In this document: one piece after another, positions 35,278-43,579 of the stretch
Layout of the letters: the number at the start of each line of letters is the position of its first letter
How positions within the stretch are numbered: the stretch's first letter is position 1
DNA from: Alcanivoracaceae bacterium
Lineage (GTDB): Bacteria > Pseudomonadota > Gammaproteobacteria > Pseudomonadales > Alcanivoracaceae
Reading direction: 5' to 3'
Length of the DNA: 64,000 nt
Assembly (NCBI GenBank): GCA_029210325.1
Contig: JARGPU010000002.1
Span: 124,001-188,000, forward strand
Position numbers and translations under genes: made by a program
Notes under the pieces: generated by a model
Database searches by the model: none
The model's input: only the letters and a program-made list of their open reading frames with translations
Told to the model about the DNA's origin: nothing

Positions 35278-36609
35278 ATGAATATCACCATTTTCGGCAC
35301 CGGCTATGTGGGTCTGGTTACCGGTACCTGTCTGGCGGATGTGGGCCACAATATCCTTTGTGTCGATGTGGATGCGGCCAAGATTGAGGGCTTGAAGAAT
35401 GGTGTGATTCCGATTTACGAGCCTGGCCTTGAGCCGATGGTCAAGCGCAATGTGGCCGAGGGCCGGTTGAACTTCACTACTGATGCTGCTCAGGCGGTGG
35501 CCTTTGGTGAGCTGCAGTTTATTGCCGTGGGTACGCCACCAGATGAAGACGGTTCCGCGGATCTGAAATATGTGCTGGCAGTGGCACGCACCATTGCCAC
35601 CCATATGACCGACTACAAGGTGGTGATTGATAAATCCACCGTGCCGGTGGGCACTGCCGATAAGGTTCGTGCTGCTATTACGGAAGTTTTGGCCCAGCGC
35701 AAATCGGCCATTGAATTTGATGTCTGCTCCAACCCTGAGTTTTTGAAAGAAGGTGCGGCGATTGAAGATTTCTCCAAACCTTCGCGCATCGTTATCGGTA
35801 CTGACTCACAGCGCGTAGAAAAAATGATGCGCGAGTGCTACGCGCCGTATAACCGCAATCACGACAAAATGATCGTCATGGATGTGCGCTCTGCGGAGCT
35901 AACCAAGTATGCGGCCAACGCCATGCTCGCTACCAAGATCAGTTTTATGAACGAGATGGCTAATCTGGCGGAGCGTCTTGGTGCAGATATCGAAGCCGTG
36001 CGAATCGGTATTGGCTCTGATCCGCGCATTGGCTACCACTTTATTTATCCGGGGGCCGGTTATGGCGGCTCCTGTTTTCCCAAGGACGTGCAGGCACTGG
36101 CTCGCACGGCCTCACAGGTAGGTTATGCCGCGCCGTTGCTGAATGCTGTGGAGGCCGTCAATGACGCCCAGAAGGAGACCTTGTTTACCAAGCTGAGCAA
36201 GGCACTTGGCTCTGTGCAGGACAAAACGATTGCGGTGTGGGGGCTGTCGTTCAAGCCCGAGACCGACGATATGCGCGAAGCGCCATCGCGGGTGCTGGTA
36301 GAAGCGGTATTGGCAGCTGGCGGCAAAGTGCAAGCATTCGATCCGCAGGCTAGCCATGAAGCTGGCCGGATTTTTGGTGAGCGTGACGGACTTAGCTTGG
36401 TGGAGAGCCGCAATGATGCTGTTGCCGGCGCCGATGCATTAGTTATTTGCACCGAATGGAAAGCATTCCGTGCAGTGGACTTCGCCTGGCTGAAGTCGCA
36501 ACTGAAAAGCGCCGTGGTGGTTGATGGCCGCAACCTTTACGACCCTGAGCAAGTGGCCGCCGCAGGGCTTGAATATTGGGCCGTAGGTCGCGGGCGGAGC
36601 ATTCAATGA
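35278..36609 (+). CDS. ugd: UDP-glucose 6-dehydrogenase
   Basis: Ugd oxidises UDP-glucose to UDP-glucuronate. The 443-aa protein is complete, with [21 protein letters not shown] (NAD site), the [11 protein letters not shown] strand, [12 protein letters not shown] (catalytic Glu), [17 protein letters not shown] (Lys and Asn) and the nucleophile cysteine in [17 protein letters not shown]-glucuronate would feed the epimerase at 8363 or be polymerised directly. The galU ATG overlaps its stop (ATGA). Confidence 0.96.
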   Translation: MNITIFGTGYVGLVTGTCLADVGHNILCVDVDAAKIEGLKNGVIPIYEPGLEPMVKRNVAEGRLNFTTDAAQAVAFGELQFIAVGTPPDEDGSADLKYVLAVARTIATHMTDYKVVIDKSTVPVGTADKVRAAITEVLAQRKSAIEFDVCSNPEFLKEGAAIEDFSKPSRIVIGTDSQRVEKMMRECYAPYNRNHDKMIVMDVRSAELTKYAANAMLATKISFMNEMANLAERLGADIEAVRIGIGSDPRIGYHFIYPGAGYGGSCFPKDVQALARTASQVGYAAPLLNAVEAVNDAQKETLFTKLSKALGSVQDKTIAVWGLSFKPETDDMREAPSRVLVEAVLAAGGKVQAFDPQASHEAGRIFGERDGLSLVESRNDAVAGADALVICTEWKAFRAVDFAWLKSQLKSAVVVDGRNLYDPEQVAAAGLEYWAVGRGRSIQ

Positions 36610-37484
36610 TTAAAAAAGCTGTCCTTCCTGTCGCTGGTCTTGGCACCCGTTTTTTACCAGCCAGCAAGGCCATACCAAAAGAAATGATCACCGTGGTCGA
36701 CAAGCCGGTGGTGCAGTATGTGGTGGAGGAGGCGATAGCCGCCGGGATCACAGAGATTGTGCTGGTTAACCATTCGCTAAAGAAAGCTATCGAAGATCAT
36801 TTCGATGTTCATTACGAACTGGAAGCCGAGCTGGAGAAGAAAAACAAGACCGCCTTGCTGGAAGTGGTGCGCGGTATTGTGCCGGCTGGGGTGCGGGTCA
36901 TCAGTGTCCGTCAGGGGCGGCCATTGGGATTGGGCCATGCGGTGTTGTGCGCCCGGGAGGTGATTGGTGATGCACCTTTTGCGGTGCTGTTGCCGGACGT
37001 TTTGGTGGATGCAGAGGGTTTGACTGGCGGCAATGACCTGTCGCGCATGCTGCACGCCTTTGAGGCTCATCAGGCCGCCCAGATAATGGTTCAGCAGGTG
37101 CCCATGTCGCGGGTCGATCAGTATGGCGTGGTATCGCTAACTGGCCCGGCTCCAGAAGCGGGACAGAGCGTACCGATGACCGGCGTGGTGGAGAAGCCCA
37201 AGCCGGCAGACGCGCCATCGGATCTGTCTGTAGTGGGCCGCTATGTGTTGCCGGCTCGCATCTTCGAGTTGCTGGCAAACACGGCGCCTGGTGCCGGTAA
37301 CGAGATCCAGCTGACCGATGCCATTGCCGCATTGATTCAGGAGCAAAGCGTGGAGGCCTATCGCATGATGGGCGCAACCTATGATTGCGGCAGCAAAATA
37401 GGCTACCTTGAAGCGACTCTGCGCTACGGCCTGCGCCACCCCGAACTCGGTGCCCCGTTGCGGGATCTGATTAACAACCTGTAG
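36606..37484 (+). CDS. galU: UTP-glucose-1-phosphate uridylyltransferase
   Basis: GalU makes UDP-glucose, the Ugd substrate. The track ORF is 10 codons too long; ATG 36606 ([21 protein letters not shown]) is the family start and overlaps the ugd stop. The 292-aa protein has [49 protein letters not shown] and GVVEKP, all standard. The TAG stop is part of a REP-like element. Confidence 0.96.
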   Translation: MIKKAVLPVAGLGTRFLPASKAIPKEMITVVDKPVVQYVVEEAIAAGITEIVLVNHSLKKAIEDHFDVHYELEAELEKKNKTALLEVVRGIVPAGVRVISVRQGRPLGLGHAVLCAREVIGDAPFAVLLPDVLVDAEGLTGGNDLSRMLHAFEAHQAAQIMVQQVPMSRVDQYGVVSLTGPAPEAGQSVPMTGVVEKPKPADAPSDLSVVGRYVLPARIFELLANTAPGAGNEIQLTDAIAALIQEQSVEAYRMMGATYDCGSKIGYLEATLRYGLRHPELGAPLRDLINNL

Positions 37485-37503
37485 CAGCGGCTTTAGCTGC
37501 AAA
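37480..37503. repeat. REP-like element at the galU stop
   Basis: tgtagcagcggctttagctg is a diverged REP unit with a 6-bp core stem (gcagc.../gctgc). Its TGTAG supplies the galU TAG stop, as at 8213, 32128 and 42362. Confidence 0.65.
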
Positions 37504-37517
37504 CCGGAGAGCCATCA

Positions 37518-38810
37518 ATGCACCTGGATGTTTACGGCGACACTCTTACCGCGCTGGTTACCGCTGCGGCGTTGTCCTCCACCGGACATCAGGTGACGCT
37601 GCGGGTGCCGGCAGGGCAGGTGGCAGATGAACTGAATGCCGATCGCATGCCATATCAGGAGCCGGGTCTGGAGTTGATGCTTGATCAGCAGCAACAGTCG
37701 GGTCGACTGTGCACCGGCTCTGCGGAAGATATGCCGGAAGATCGGGTGGAAGGGGTGTTTCTGGCCTTGTCTCCAGCGGCGCAGCCTTTTGCAGAGTCCT
37801 TGATCGATCAGCTGGCGGCCCGTCGCGGTCATAGTTGGCTGGTGGTTAACCAATCCAATTTCCCGGTGGGCACCACGGAAAGTCTGCAGCTGCGTTTGCG
37901 TGATGGCGCCGACCCGGGTGTAGATCGCGCGGTAATTTGCATGCCGGAGATGCTCCAGGAAGGTGCCGCACTGCAATCGTTTATGCGTCCCTCCAGCATT
38001 TTAGTCGGTTGCGATAGCGACTGGGCCGAGATTCATATTCGCGAGATGCTGCGGCCGTTTAACCGGCTACGCGATGTAATGCGTTTGTTGCGTCCGCGTG
38101 AAGCGGAGTTCACCAAGCTGGCCATCAACGGCATGTTGGCCACCCGGCTGGGCTTTATGAATGACATGGCGTCTTTGGCCGACGCACTGCATGTGGATAT
38201 CGAGCAGGTACGCATGGGTATGGGCGCCGATCCACGTATCGGTGAGGCCTATCTGTATCCCGGTTGTGGTTTTGGCGGGATGAATTTTTCCCGCAATGTG
38301 ATGAGTCTGGCGGATACTCTGGAGTCATCCGGAGTGGGCTCCGAGTTGCTGGAACAGGTGCTGCTAATTAATGAGCGCCAGAAGGAAGTTTTGTTTCGCA
38401 AACTTTGGCAGCACTACCAGACGGATCTGAATGGCAAAACCGTGACCCTGTGGGGAGCGGCATTCAAGCCGGGCACTGGGCGTATTGATAACGCACCCGC
38501 GCTGAAATTGATGGAGGCGTTGTGGGCGCAAGGTGTCACCGTGCGAGTGCATGACCCGAAGGCCTTGCCGACCCTGCAGGCGCTCTATGGTGAGCGTGCC
38601 GATCTTGTTCTCTGTGATGACCCCTACGAGGCCGCACGCGGTGCTGATGCACTGATGCTGGTGACTGAGTGGAAGGATTACTGGAGCCCGGATTATCGGC
38701 GCCTGCACAAACTTATGGCACAGCCGTTGCTGCTTGATGGGCGTAATATTCTGGACCCGGACTTTGTCCGCAGCAGTGGCTTTGTTTATTACGGTATTGG
38801 TCGGCAGTAG
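37518..38810 (+). CDS. UDP-glucose dehydrogenase-like protein, probable pseudoenzyme
   Basis: A full-length 430-aa UGDH paralogue next to ugd-galU that appears catalytically dead. The nucleophile segment [10 protein letters not shown] of ugd is GFGGMNFSRN here, so the active cysteine and following aspartate are both replaced by asparagine. The NAD glycine motif is VYGDTLTALV in place of [10 protein letters not shown]. The STVPVGT strand is SNFPVGT. The glutamate (MPEMLQEGAA) and the Lys/Asn helix (EFTKLAINGMLATRLGFMND) remain. No stop or frameshift interrupts it, and the C-terminal domain is well kept. It may have a structural or regulatory role, for example with Ugd. Confidence 0.88.
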   Translation: MHLDVYGDTLTALVTAAALSSTGHQVTLRVPAGQVADELNADRMPYQEPGLELMLDQQQQSGRLCTGSAEDMPEDRVEGVFLALSPAAQPFAESLIDQLAARRGHSWLVVNQSNFPVGTTESLQLRLRDGADPGVDRAVICMPEMLQEGAALQSFMRPSSILVGCDSDWAEIHIREMLRPFNRLRDVMRLLRPREAEFTKLAINGMLATRLGFMNDMASLADALHVDIEQVRMGMGADPRIGEAYLYPGCGFGGMNFSRNVMSLADTLESSGVGSELLEQVLLINERQKEVLFRKLWQHYQTDLNGKTVTLWGAAFKPGTGRIDNAPALKLMEALWAQGVTVRVHDPKALPTLQALYGERADLVLCDDPYEAARGADALMLVTEWKDYWSPDYRRLHKLMAQPLLLDGRNILDPDFVRSSGFVYYGIGRQ

Positions 38811-38846
38811 TGGCAGCAGCGAGAGTAGCAAGCGGAGTTTTAGTGC

Positions 38847-40490
38847 ATGCGTAGTCGAACGGGAGTGCCTGCGGATACGGTTTGGCAGCAGTTGAGCGAG
38901 CAGGCGGCTGCCTTGCAGGATATTCATCTGGCGCAGATGTTTGCTGATCAGCCGGATCGTTTTGCCCAGCTGTCCCGTCGCGCCGGTCCGTTGCTGCTGG
39001 ATCTGAGCAAGCAGCGTCTTGATGTACGTACGCTGGATCTGCTTGGCCGTCTGGCCGATGCCCGGGATTTGCGCGGCTGGATTAATCGCCTGTTCGCTGG
39101 CGAGCCAATCAATCACACCGAGCAACGTGCCGCCATGCACTGGGCATTGCGTGTGCCGCCACAGCAGACTTCGCCGGTTCAGCAGCAGGTGCAGGAGCAG
39201 CTTGATCGCATGACCCGGATGGTTGAGCGCATTCACGCCCGTCAGTGGCGTGGCGTCACCGGTGAAGTGATTACCGATGTTGTAAATATTGGCGTGGGCG
39301 GCTCTGATTTAGGGCCCATGATGGTCTGCCGGGCACTGGACGACGCCGCCGATGATCGGGCAGTTCGTACTCATTTTGTCTCCTCCATGGATGGCAGTCA
39401 GGTGTCCCACCTGCTGCATCAATTACGTCCACACAGCACGCTTTTTATTATCTCCTCAAAATCTTTTACCACCATCGATACGCTGTATAACGCGGGCACC
39501 GCCCGGGCCTGGCTGCAGCGAGCTCTGGGCGATGACCCGGCCGTGATTGGCTGTCACTTTATTGGTGTGTCATCCGCTGTGGACAAGATGGAACAGTGGG
39601 GCATTCCGCGCACTAATCAGTTGGCGCTTTGGGACTGGGTGGGGGGGCGTTTTTCCCTGTGGTCATCCATCGGTTTACCCATCGCTTTGCGCATTGGCAT
39701 GAAAGGCTTTCGCGAATTGCTGGCCGGAGCCAATCAGATGGACGAGCACTTTCGTGCCGCGCCATGGACTGAAAACGTACCGGTGCTGATGGCACTGACC
39801 GGCGTTTGGAACACGAATATTCTGGGTATTCATGCCCATGCGGTGTTGCCCTATGACGGTCGTCTGAAATATCTGCCGGCGTTTTTGTCGCAGCTGGAAA
39901 TGGAATCCAATGGTAAATCGGTAACCCGCGATGGCGAGCCGGTGCCCACCGGCACCTGCCCGGTTTTGTGGGGCGAAGTGGGACCTAATGCGCAGCATGC
40001 GTTTTATCAGTTGCTGCACCAGGGCACCGAACCGGTGACCTGTGACTTTATTGCCCCCGCCCGGCGCTACCATGAAGTGCGCCACGACGCGGCGGCTGCT
40101 GAGTTGATTGGCCAGCACCACCTTGCTTTGGCGAATTGTTTTGCCCAGTCACGGCTGCTTGCATTCGGTGAAGCTGCTTTGCCGCCCGGCGAGCAGCTGC
40201 CCATGTATATGCGCTATCACGGCAACCAATCGAGCAGCACATTGCTAGTTGATCAGCTGGACCCGTTCTCGCTGGGTGCTTTGCTAGCTGCCTTCGAACA
40301 CAAGGTTTTTGCTCAGGCAGTGATCTGGCAGATCAACCCGTTCGATCAATGGGGCGTAGAGATGGGCAAGCAAATCGCCACCGAGACCCTGGAGCTGATC
40401 AATGGTGGCGCGACATCCAGCAGTATGGACTCATCCACGGATGGCCTGATCTCTGCGGTAGCAGCGGCTTCGGCGGCAAAAGATTTATAA
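38847..40490 (+). CDS. pgi: Glucose-6-phosphate isomerase
   Basis: Pgi interconverts glucose-6-P and fructose-6-P, linking central metabolism to UDP-sugar precursors. The 547-aa protein has [51 protein letters not shown] (signature 1), the [12 protein letters not shown] loop, [10 protein letters not shown] and the C-terminal signature [17 protein letters not shown]. The last dozen residues ([12 protein letters not shown]) are encoded by REP-like DNA and do not resemble the usual Pgi end. Its stop codon overlaps the stop of the convergent thioesterase gene. Confidence 0.96.
   Translation: MRSRTGVPADTVWQQLSEQAAALQDIHLAQMFADQPDRFAQLSRRAGPLLLDLSKQRLDVRTLDLLGRLADARDLRGWINRLFAGEPINHTEQRAAMHWALRVPPQQTSPVQQQVQEQLDRMTRMVERIHARQWRGVTGEVITDVVNIGVGGSDLGPMMVCRALDDAADDRAVRTHFVSSMDGSQVSHLLHQLRPHSTLFIISSKSFTTIDTLYNAGTARAWLQRALGDDPAVIGCHFIGVSSAVDKMEQWGIPRTNQLALWDWVGGRFSLWSSIGLPIALRIGMKGFRELLAGANQMDEHFRAAPWTENVPVLMALTGVWNTNILGIHAHAVLPYDGRLKYLPAFLSQLEMESNGKSVTRDGEPVPTGTCPVLWGEVGPNAQHAFYQLLHQGTEPVTCDFIAPARRYHEVRHDAAAAELIGQHHLALANCFAQSRLLAFGEAALPPGEQLPMYMRYHGNQSSSTLLVDQLDPFSLGALLAAFEHKVFAQAVIWQINPFDQWGVEMGKQIATETLELINGGATSSSMDSSTDGLISAVAAASAAKDL
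40459..40485. repeat. Degenerate REP-like sequence in the pgi 3' end
   Basis: tagcagcggcttcggcggca resembles the REP units at 37480 and 8257 in order and spacing of its arms, and it is read through as the Pgi C-terminal tail. The match is imperfect, so this is a tentative call. Confidence 0.4.
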
Positions 40491-40931
40491 AATTCCTTGC
40501 AGTGCTTTGCGCAGGTTTTCCGGAATCGGTGTTGGCTTGCGGCTATGCCGATCAACGAAGACATGGACAAAGTGTCCCTCCGCCGCAGCCTCGTCGTCGC
40601 CTTCGCGGAAAATTGCCAGCCCGTACTCTACCGATGAGTTGCCCAGCCGATTAACTCGCATGGCGCCCTGCAGTTTTTCCGGGTAGGCCAGTGCCTTGTG
40701 GTAGCTGCAGCAGGAGTTCACCACCAGGCCGATAATATTGCCGTTATGAATATCCAGGCCGCCTTGGTGAATCAGGAAGTGATTGGCGACAGAATCGAAG
40801 TAGCTGTAATAGATCACGTTGTTTACGTGACCATAGATGTCGTTATCGCTCCAGCGCGTGCTGATCGGGGCGAAGTAGTGGTAGTCGCTGCGTCGGCCGA
40901 TGGCTTTTTTCTCACTCACCTCGGTTACCAC
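40485..40931 (-). CDS. Acyl-CoA thioesterase, hotdog fold (4HBT family)
   Basis: A 148-aa single-hotdog thioesterase of the 4-hydroxybenzoyl-CoA thioesterase/YbgC group. The active-site region reads [21 protein letters not shown] with the catalytic aspartate, followed by [19 protein letters not shown], normal for the family. The start is GTG, overlapping the stop of the alcohol dehydrogenase gene by 7 nt, so the two are co-translated. Its TAA and the pgi TAA overlap in the palindrome TTATAA. The substrate is unknown. Confidence 0.87.
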   Translation of the reverse strand: MVTEVSEKKAIGRRSDYHYFAPISTRWSDNDIYGHVNNVIYYSYFDSVANHFLIHQGGLDIHNGNIIGLVVNSCCSYHKALAYPEKLQGAMRVNRLGNSSVEYGLAIFREGDDEAAAEGHFVHVFVDRHSRKPTPIPENLRKALQGIL

Positions 40932-42076
40932 GCAGCTTTGTAGATGGCGATGGCGTCTGCTTCCGTGACTTCACGAGGATTATTTACCAGCAGACGTTGC
41001 TGCAGCATGGCTTCGCTGGCCAGCCGTGGGATGGCGTCTTCGTTGATGTCCATTTCGCGCAGACGGGTAGGCAACCCCAGCTCCCCGCTAAGGGTGCCCA
41101 GCCAGTTGATCAGGGTGGTAGCAGCTTTCTCTCCTACCAGGGTGCCGCTCGGCAGCACACAGCGAGCCAGCTCCGCATAGGCTTTTTCTGCCTGAGGCAG
41201 GTTAAAGCGCATGACATGGGGCAGAACCAGCGCATTACTCAGGCCATGAGGGATGTGATAGATGCCGCCCAACGGGTAGGCGAGGGCATGTACTGCGGCC
41301 ACCGGCGCGTTGGCAAAGGCCTGCCCGGCGAGCATGGCACCGAGCAGCATATTGCCGCGGGCTGTCAGGTCACTGCCATTGTTGACGGCGGTTTCGATAT
41401 TGGCACTAAGCAGTCTCAGCGCTTCGCGGGCGAGCATGTCGGAATAAGGGTTTTTGCGATGCTTGCTGGTATAGGCTTCGATGGCGTGAACCATGGCATC
41501 AATACCGGTGGCGGCGGTTACCGCGGCCGGCAGGCCAGTAGTCAGGGTGGCATCCAGCACTGCCACATCCGGCAGCAGTTGCGGCGCCACTACGCCCATC
41601 TTGGTGGTCTCGCCGGTGGTGACGATGGCAATCGGAGTGACTTCCGAGCCGGTACCGGCGGTGGTTGGTATCTGGATTAGCGGTAGTCGCTGGCCTGTGG
41701 CATTGCCGACGCCGTAAACCTGCTGCAGGGCCTGCTCGCCGGGTACCAGCAGGGCCACAAGCTTGGCGGTATCCATGGCGCTGCCTCCGCCAAAGCCGAT
41801 TACCCCGTCGCAGCCGGATTCGCGGGCCACTGCCAGAGCCTGCTCGACCACGCTCTCCGGCGGATCCGCCACCACGTCCTTGAATACGGTGACCGCCAGG
41901 CCAGCCTGCTGCAGTCGATTGACCAGCGGTTCCAGCATGCCACTGCCGGCAATACCACCGTCGGTGACCACACAGGGACGGCGCATGCCCAGATCACTGG
42001 CGATTTCGGCCAGTCGCTCACTGGCGCCGGGCTCACAAATCAGGCTGCGGGTAGTAGCAAAGGTAAAGGCAGTCAT
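40925..42076 (-). CDS. Iron-containing alcohol dehydrogenase
   Basis: A 383-aa type III (Fe-dependent) alcohol dehydrogenase. The N-terminal NAD domain has GVIGFGGGSAMDTAKLVALL and PTTAGTGSEVTPIAIV. The metal ligands are in GIDAMVHAIEAYTSK (D, H) and AAVHALAYPLGGIYHIPHGLSNAL (two histidines), all present. Members oxidise primary alcohols or reduce aldehydes; the partner thioesterase hints at acyl or fatty metabolites, which is inference. It is divergent from the 80-aa gene at 42124. Confidence 0.92.
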   Translation of the reverse strand: MTAFTFATTRSLICEPGASERLAEIASDLGMRRPCVVTDGGIAGSGMLEPLVNRLQQAGLAVTVFKDVVADPPESVVEQALAVARESGCDGVIGFGGGSAMDTAKLVALLVPGEQALQQVYGVGNATGQRLPLIQIPTTAGTGSEVTPIAIVTTGETTKMGVVAPQLLPDVAVLDATLTTGLPAAVTAATGIDAMVHAIEAYTSKHRKNPYSDMLAREALRLLSANIETAVNNGSDLTARGNMLLGAMLAGQAFANAPVAAVHALAYPLGGIYHIPHGLSNALVLPHVMRFNLPQAEKAYAELARCVLPSGTLVGEKAATTLINWLGTLSGELGLPTRLREMDINEDAIPRLASEAMLQQRLLVNNPREVTEADAIAIYKAAW

Positions 42077-42097
42077 AGCATCATCCGTATAGAGCGG

Positions 42098-42109
42098 TTA
42101 TCGCGATAA
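42098..42109. promoter_or_regulatory. 12-bp perfect palindrome in divergent promoter region
   Basis: TTATCGCGATAA lies in the 47-nt gap between the alcohol dehydrogenase gene and the 80-aa gene. Position and perfect symmetry suit an operator for one or both genes, but no known factor is assigned. Confidence 0.3.
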
Positions 42110-42123
42110 ACAGGGAGGAGATT

Positions 42124-42366
42124 ATGGGTAAACCCACCGCAGAACAACTGGAGCAGGCTCTGGCGCAGGCCGCATGGCTACGTGAGAACGATGCTGACGA
42201 GCATTTTATTGGCAAGTCGCTGCTGAACCACAACTATCGCCTGCACCTGCTGGAGGATGTTCTGGTCAAGGCCAGACACTACCTGCACTCCGGGCAAAGC
42301 GCCCAGGGCCACCGGGAGCTGATACAGGCCATCGAAAAGGCTGAGGCCGCCGACCCGGACATGTAG
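42124..42366 (+). CDS. Conserved small hypothetical protein near psrA
   Basis: An 80-aa soluble, mostly helical protein (PTAEQLEQALAQAAWLREND, FIGKSLLNHNYRLHLLEDVL, KARHYLHSGQSAQGHREL). Similar short proteins occur beside psrA in Pseudomonas; no function is known to me. The ATG has a strong GGAGGAG Shine-Dalgarno. The TAG stop lies in a REP-like element upstream of psrA. Confidence 0.8.
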   Translation: MGKPTAEQLEQALAQAAWLRENDADEHFIGKSLLNHNYRLHLLEDVLVKARHYLHSGQSAQGHRELIQAIEKAEAADPDM

Positions 42367-42380
42367 GAGCCACTCCTGCA
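42362..42380. repeat. Short REP-derived hairpin before psrA
   Basis: tgtaggagccactcctgca has the outer REP arms (TGTAGGAG/CTCCTGCA) with the inner stem deleted. It supplies the TAG stop of the 80-aa gene. Confidence 0.55.
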
Positions 42381-42398
42381 GGGTGCTACCATGCGTTT

Positions 42399-42412
42399 CA
42401 AACGTTTGTTTG
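42399..42412. promoter_or_regulatory. PsrA operator
   Basis: CAAACGTTTGTTTG fits the published PsrA site, G/CAAAC(N2-4)GTTTG/C, with a 4-nt spacer. It lies 12 nt before the psrA ATG, as expected for autoregulation, which is known for PsrA in Pseudomonas. Confidence 0.78.
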
Positions 42413-42424
42413 GGAGGCACTATC

Positions 42425-43084
42425 ATGGCTGGCACGGCTGGGCGAGGGGCTGAACGAGGCACGGTGGACCGGATTCTCGACACTGCCGAGGTGTTGTTTG
42501 CCCAGAAGGGCTTTGCTGAGACCAGTCTGCGCGCAATCACCAGCAAGGCTGGTGTCAATCTGGCGGCGGTGAACTACCACTTCGGCTCGAAGGAGGCGCT
42601 GATTCAGGCGGTCTTCGAGCGCTTTCTGGATCCGTTTTGTGCCCGCTTGGATGGTCTGCTGACGGAGCTGGAGAGCAACTCCGGCAGCGTTACTCTGGAG
42701 CGCTTGCTGGCCACATTGTCGCAAAGTGCGCTGGCGGTGCAGAAGGGCGAGCCCCACAGGGTGGCTATCTTCTTCCGTCTTAGCGGTCTTGCTTATAGTC
42801 AGGCCCAGGGGCATTTGCGCCGATTTTTCCGCGAGCATTACGGTGAGGTGTTCCGCAGATTCCTCGAGCAGTTAGCACTGGCGGTTCCGGAAGTGCCGCC
42901 CATGGAAATGTTCTGGCGGGTTCACTTTGCACTTGGGGCGACCATTTTTACCCTGTCCGGGATGGATCCGTTGCGTGCCATCTGCCGCAGTGACTTTGCC
43001 GTTGAGGTGCTGCCGCAGCAAGTTGAAGAGCGGCTACTGGCGTTTCTTGCCGGTGGTATTCGCGCCCAGCTGCCGGCATCCTGA
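42425..43084 (+). CDS. psrA: TetR family regulator PsrA
   Basis: PsrA senses long-chain fatty acids and controls beta-oxidation and rpoS in Pseudomonas. The 219-aa protein has the family HTH in near-identical form (FAETSLRAITSKAGVNLAAV followed by NYHFGSKEALIQAVFERFL) and the C-terminal region MEMFWRVHFALGATIFTLSG as in PsrA. ATG 42425 is chosen over the track's GTG at 42383 because it has a GGGAGG Shine-Dalgarno and leaves the operator outside the gene. Unlike in Pseudomonas, lexA does not follow. Confidence 0.88.
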   Translation: MAGTAGRGAERGTVDRILDTAEVLFAQKGFAETSLRAITSKAGVNLAAVNYHFGSKEALIQAVFERFLDPFCARLDGLLTELESNSGSVTLERLLATLSQSALAVQKGEPHRVAIFFRLSGLAYSQAQGHLRRFFREHYGEVFRRFLEQLALAVPEVPPMEMFWRVHFALGATIFTLSGMDPLRAICRSDFAVEVLPQQVEERLLAFLAGGIRAQLPAS

Positions 43085-43089
43085 ACGCC

Positions 43090-43563
43090 ATGGCTATCCA
43101 GGTTTCCATTACTGATCAGACCCTTCACTTTACTGACGCCAGCGGCGTTCAGCGCTGCTATTCCGTGTCCACCGCATTGAATGGCCCGGGCGAGCAGCAG
43201 GGTAGTGGCTGCACGCCTCGCGGCAGTCATCGTATTCGGGCAAAAATTGGTGCTGGCCTGCCGCTGGGGGCGGTGCTGGTAGGGCGTCGCTTTACTGCGG
43301 AGATATGGTCACCGCAGCTTGCCGAACAGTATCCCCAGCGTGACTGGATTCTGTCGCGAATCCTTTGGTTGTGCGGCAATGAGCCAGGCCGCAATCGCTT
43401 GGGGTGCGTGGATTCCATGCGTCGCTTCATCTATATTCACGGCACGCCGGATGACCAGCCCATGGGCGTACCGCGGTCGCATGGCTGTATCCGAATGCGT
43501 AATGCGGACGTGATTGAATTGTTCGACCTTGTCACGGTCGGTTGTCCTGTTCTGATTGAATAA
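43090..43563 (+). CDS. YkuD-domain protein, probable cytoplasmic L,D-carboxypeptidase
   Basis: A 157-aa protein consisting only of a YkuD (L,D-transpeptidase) domain. The catalytic motif is complete: IYIHGTPDDQPMG and SHGCIRMRNADVIELFD, with the nucleophile cysteine. There is no signal peptide, membrane helix or LysM domain, so it should stay in the cytoplasm. That matches ElsL/LdcV-type enzymes, which trim D-Ala from recycled muropeptides, rather than periplasmic cross-linking enzymes. It lies 5 nt after psrA and 16 nt before nagZ, another recycling gene, which supports this reading. Confidence 0.8.
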   Translation: MAIQVSITDQTLHFTDASGVQRCYSVSTALNGPGEQQGSGCTPRGSHRIRAKIGAGLPLGAVLVGRRFTAEIWSPQLAEQYPQRDWILSRILWLCGNEPGRNRLGCVDSMRRFIYIHGTPDDQPMGVPRSHGCIRMRNADVIELFDLVTVGCPVLIE

Positions 43564-43579
43564 TTTCCGGGGAAATTTC

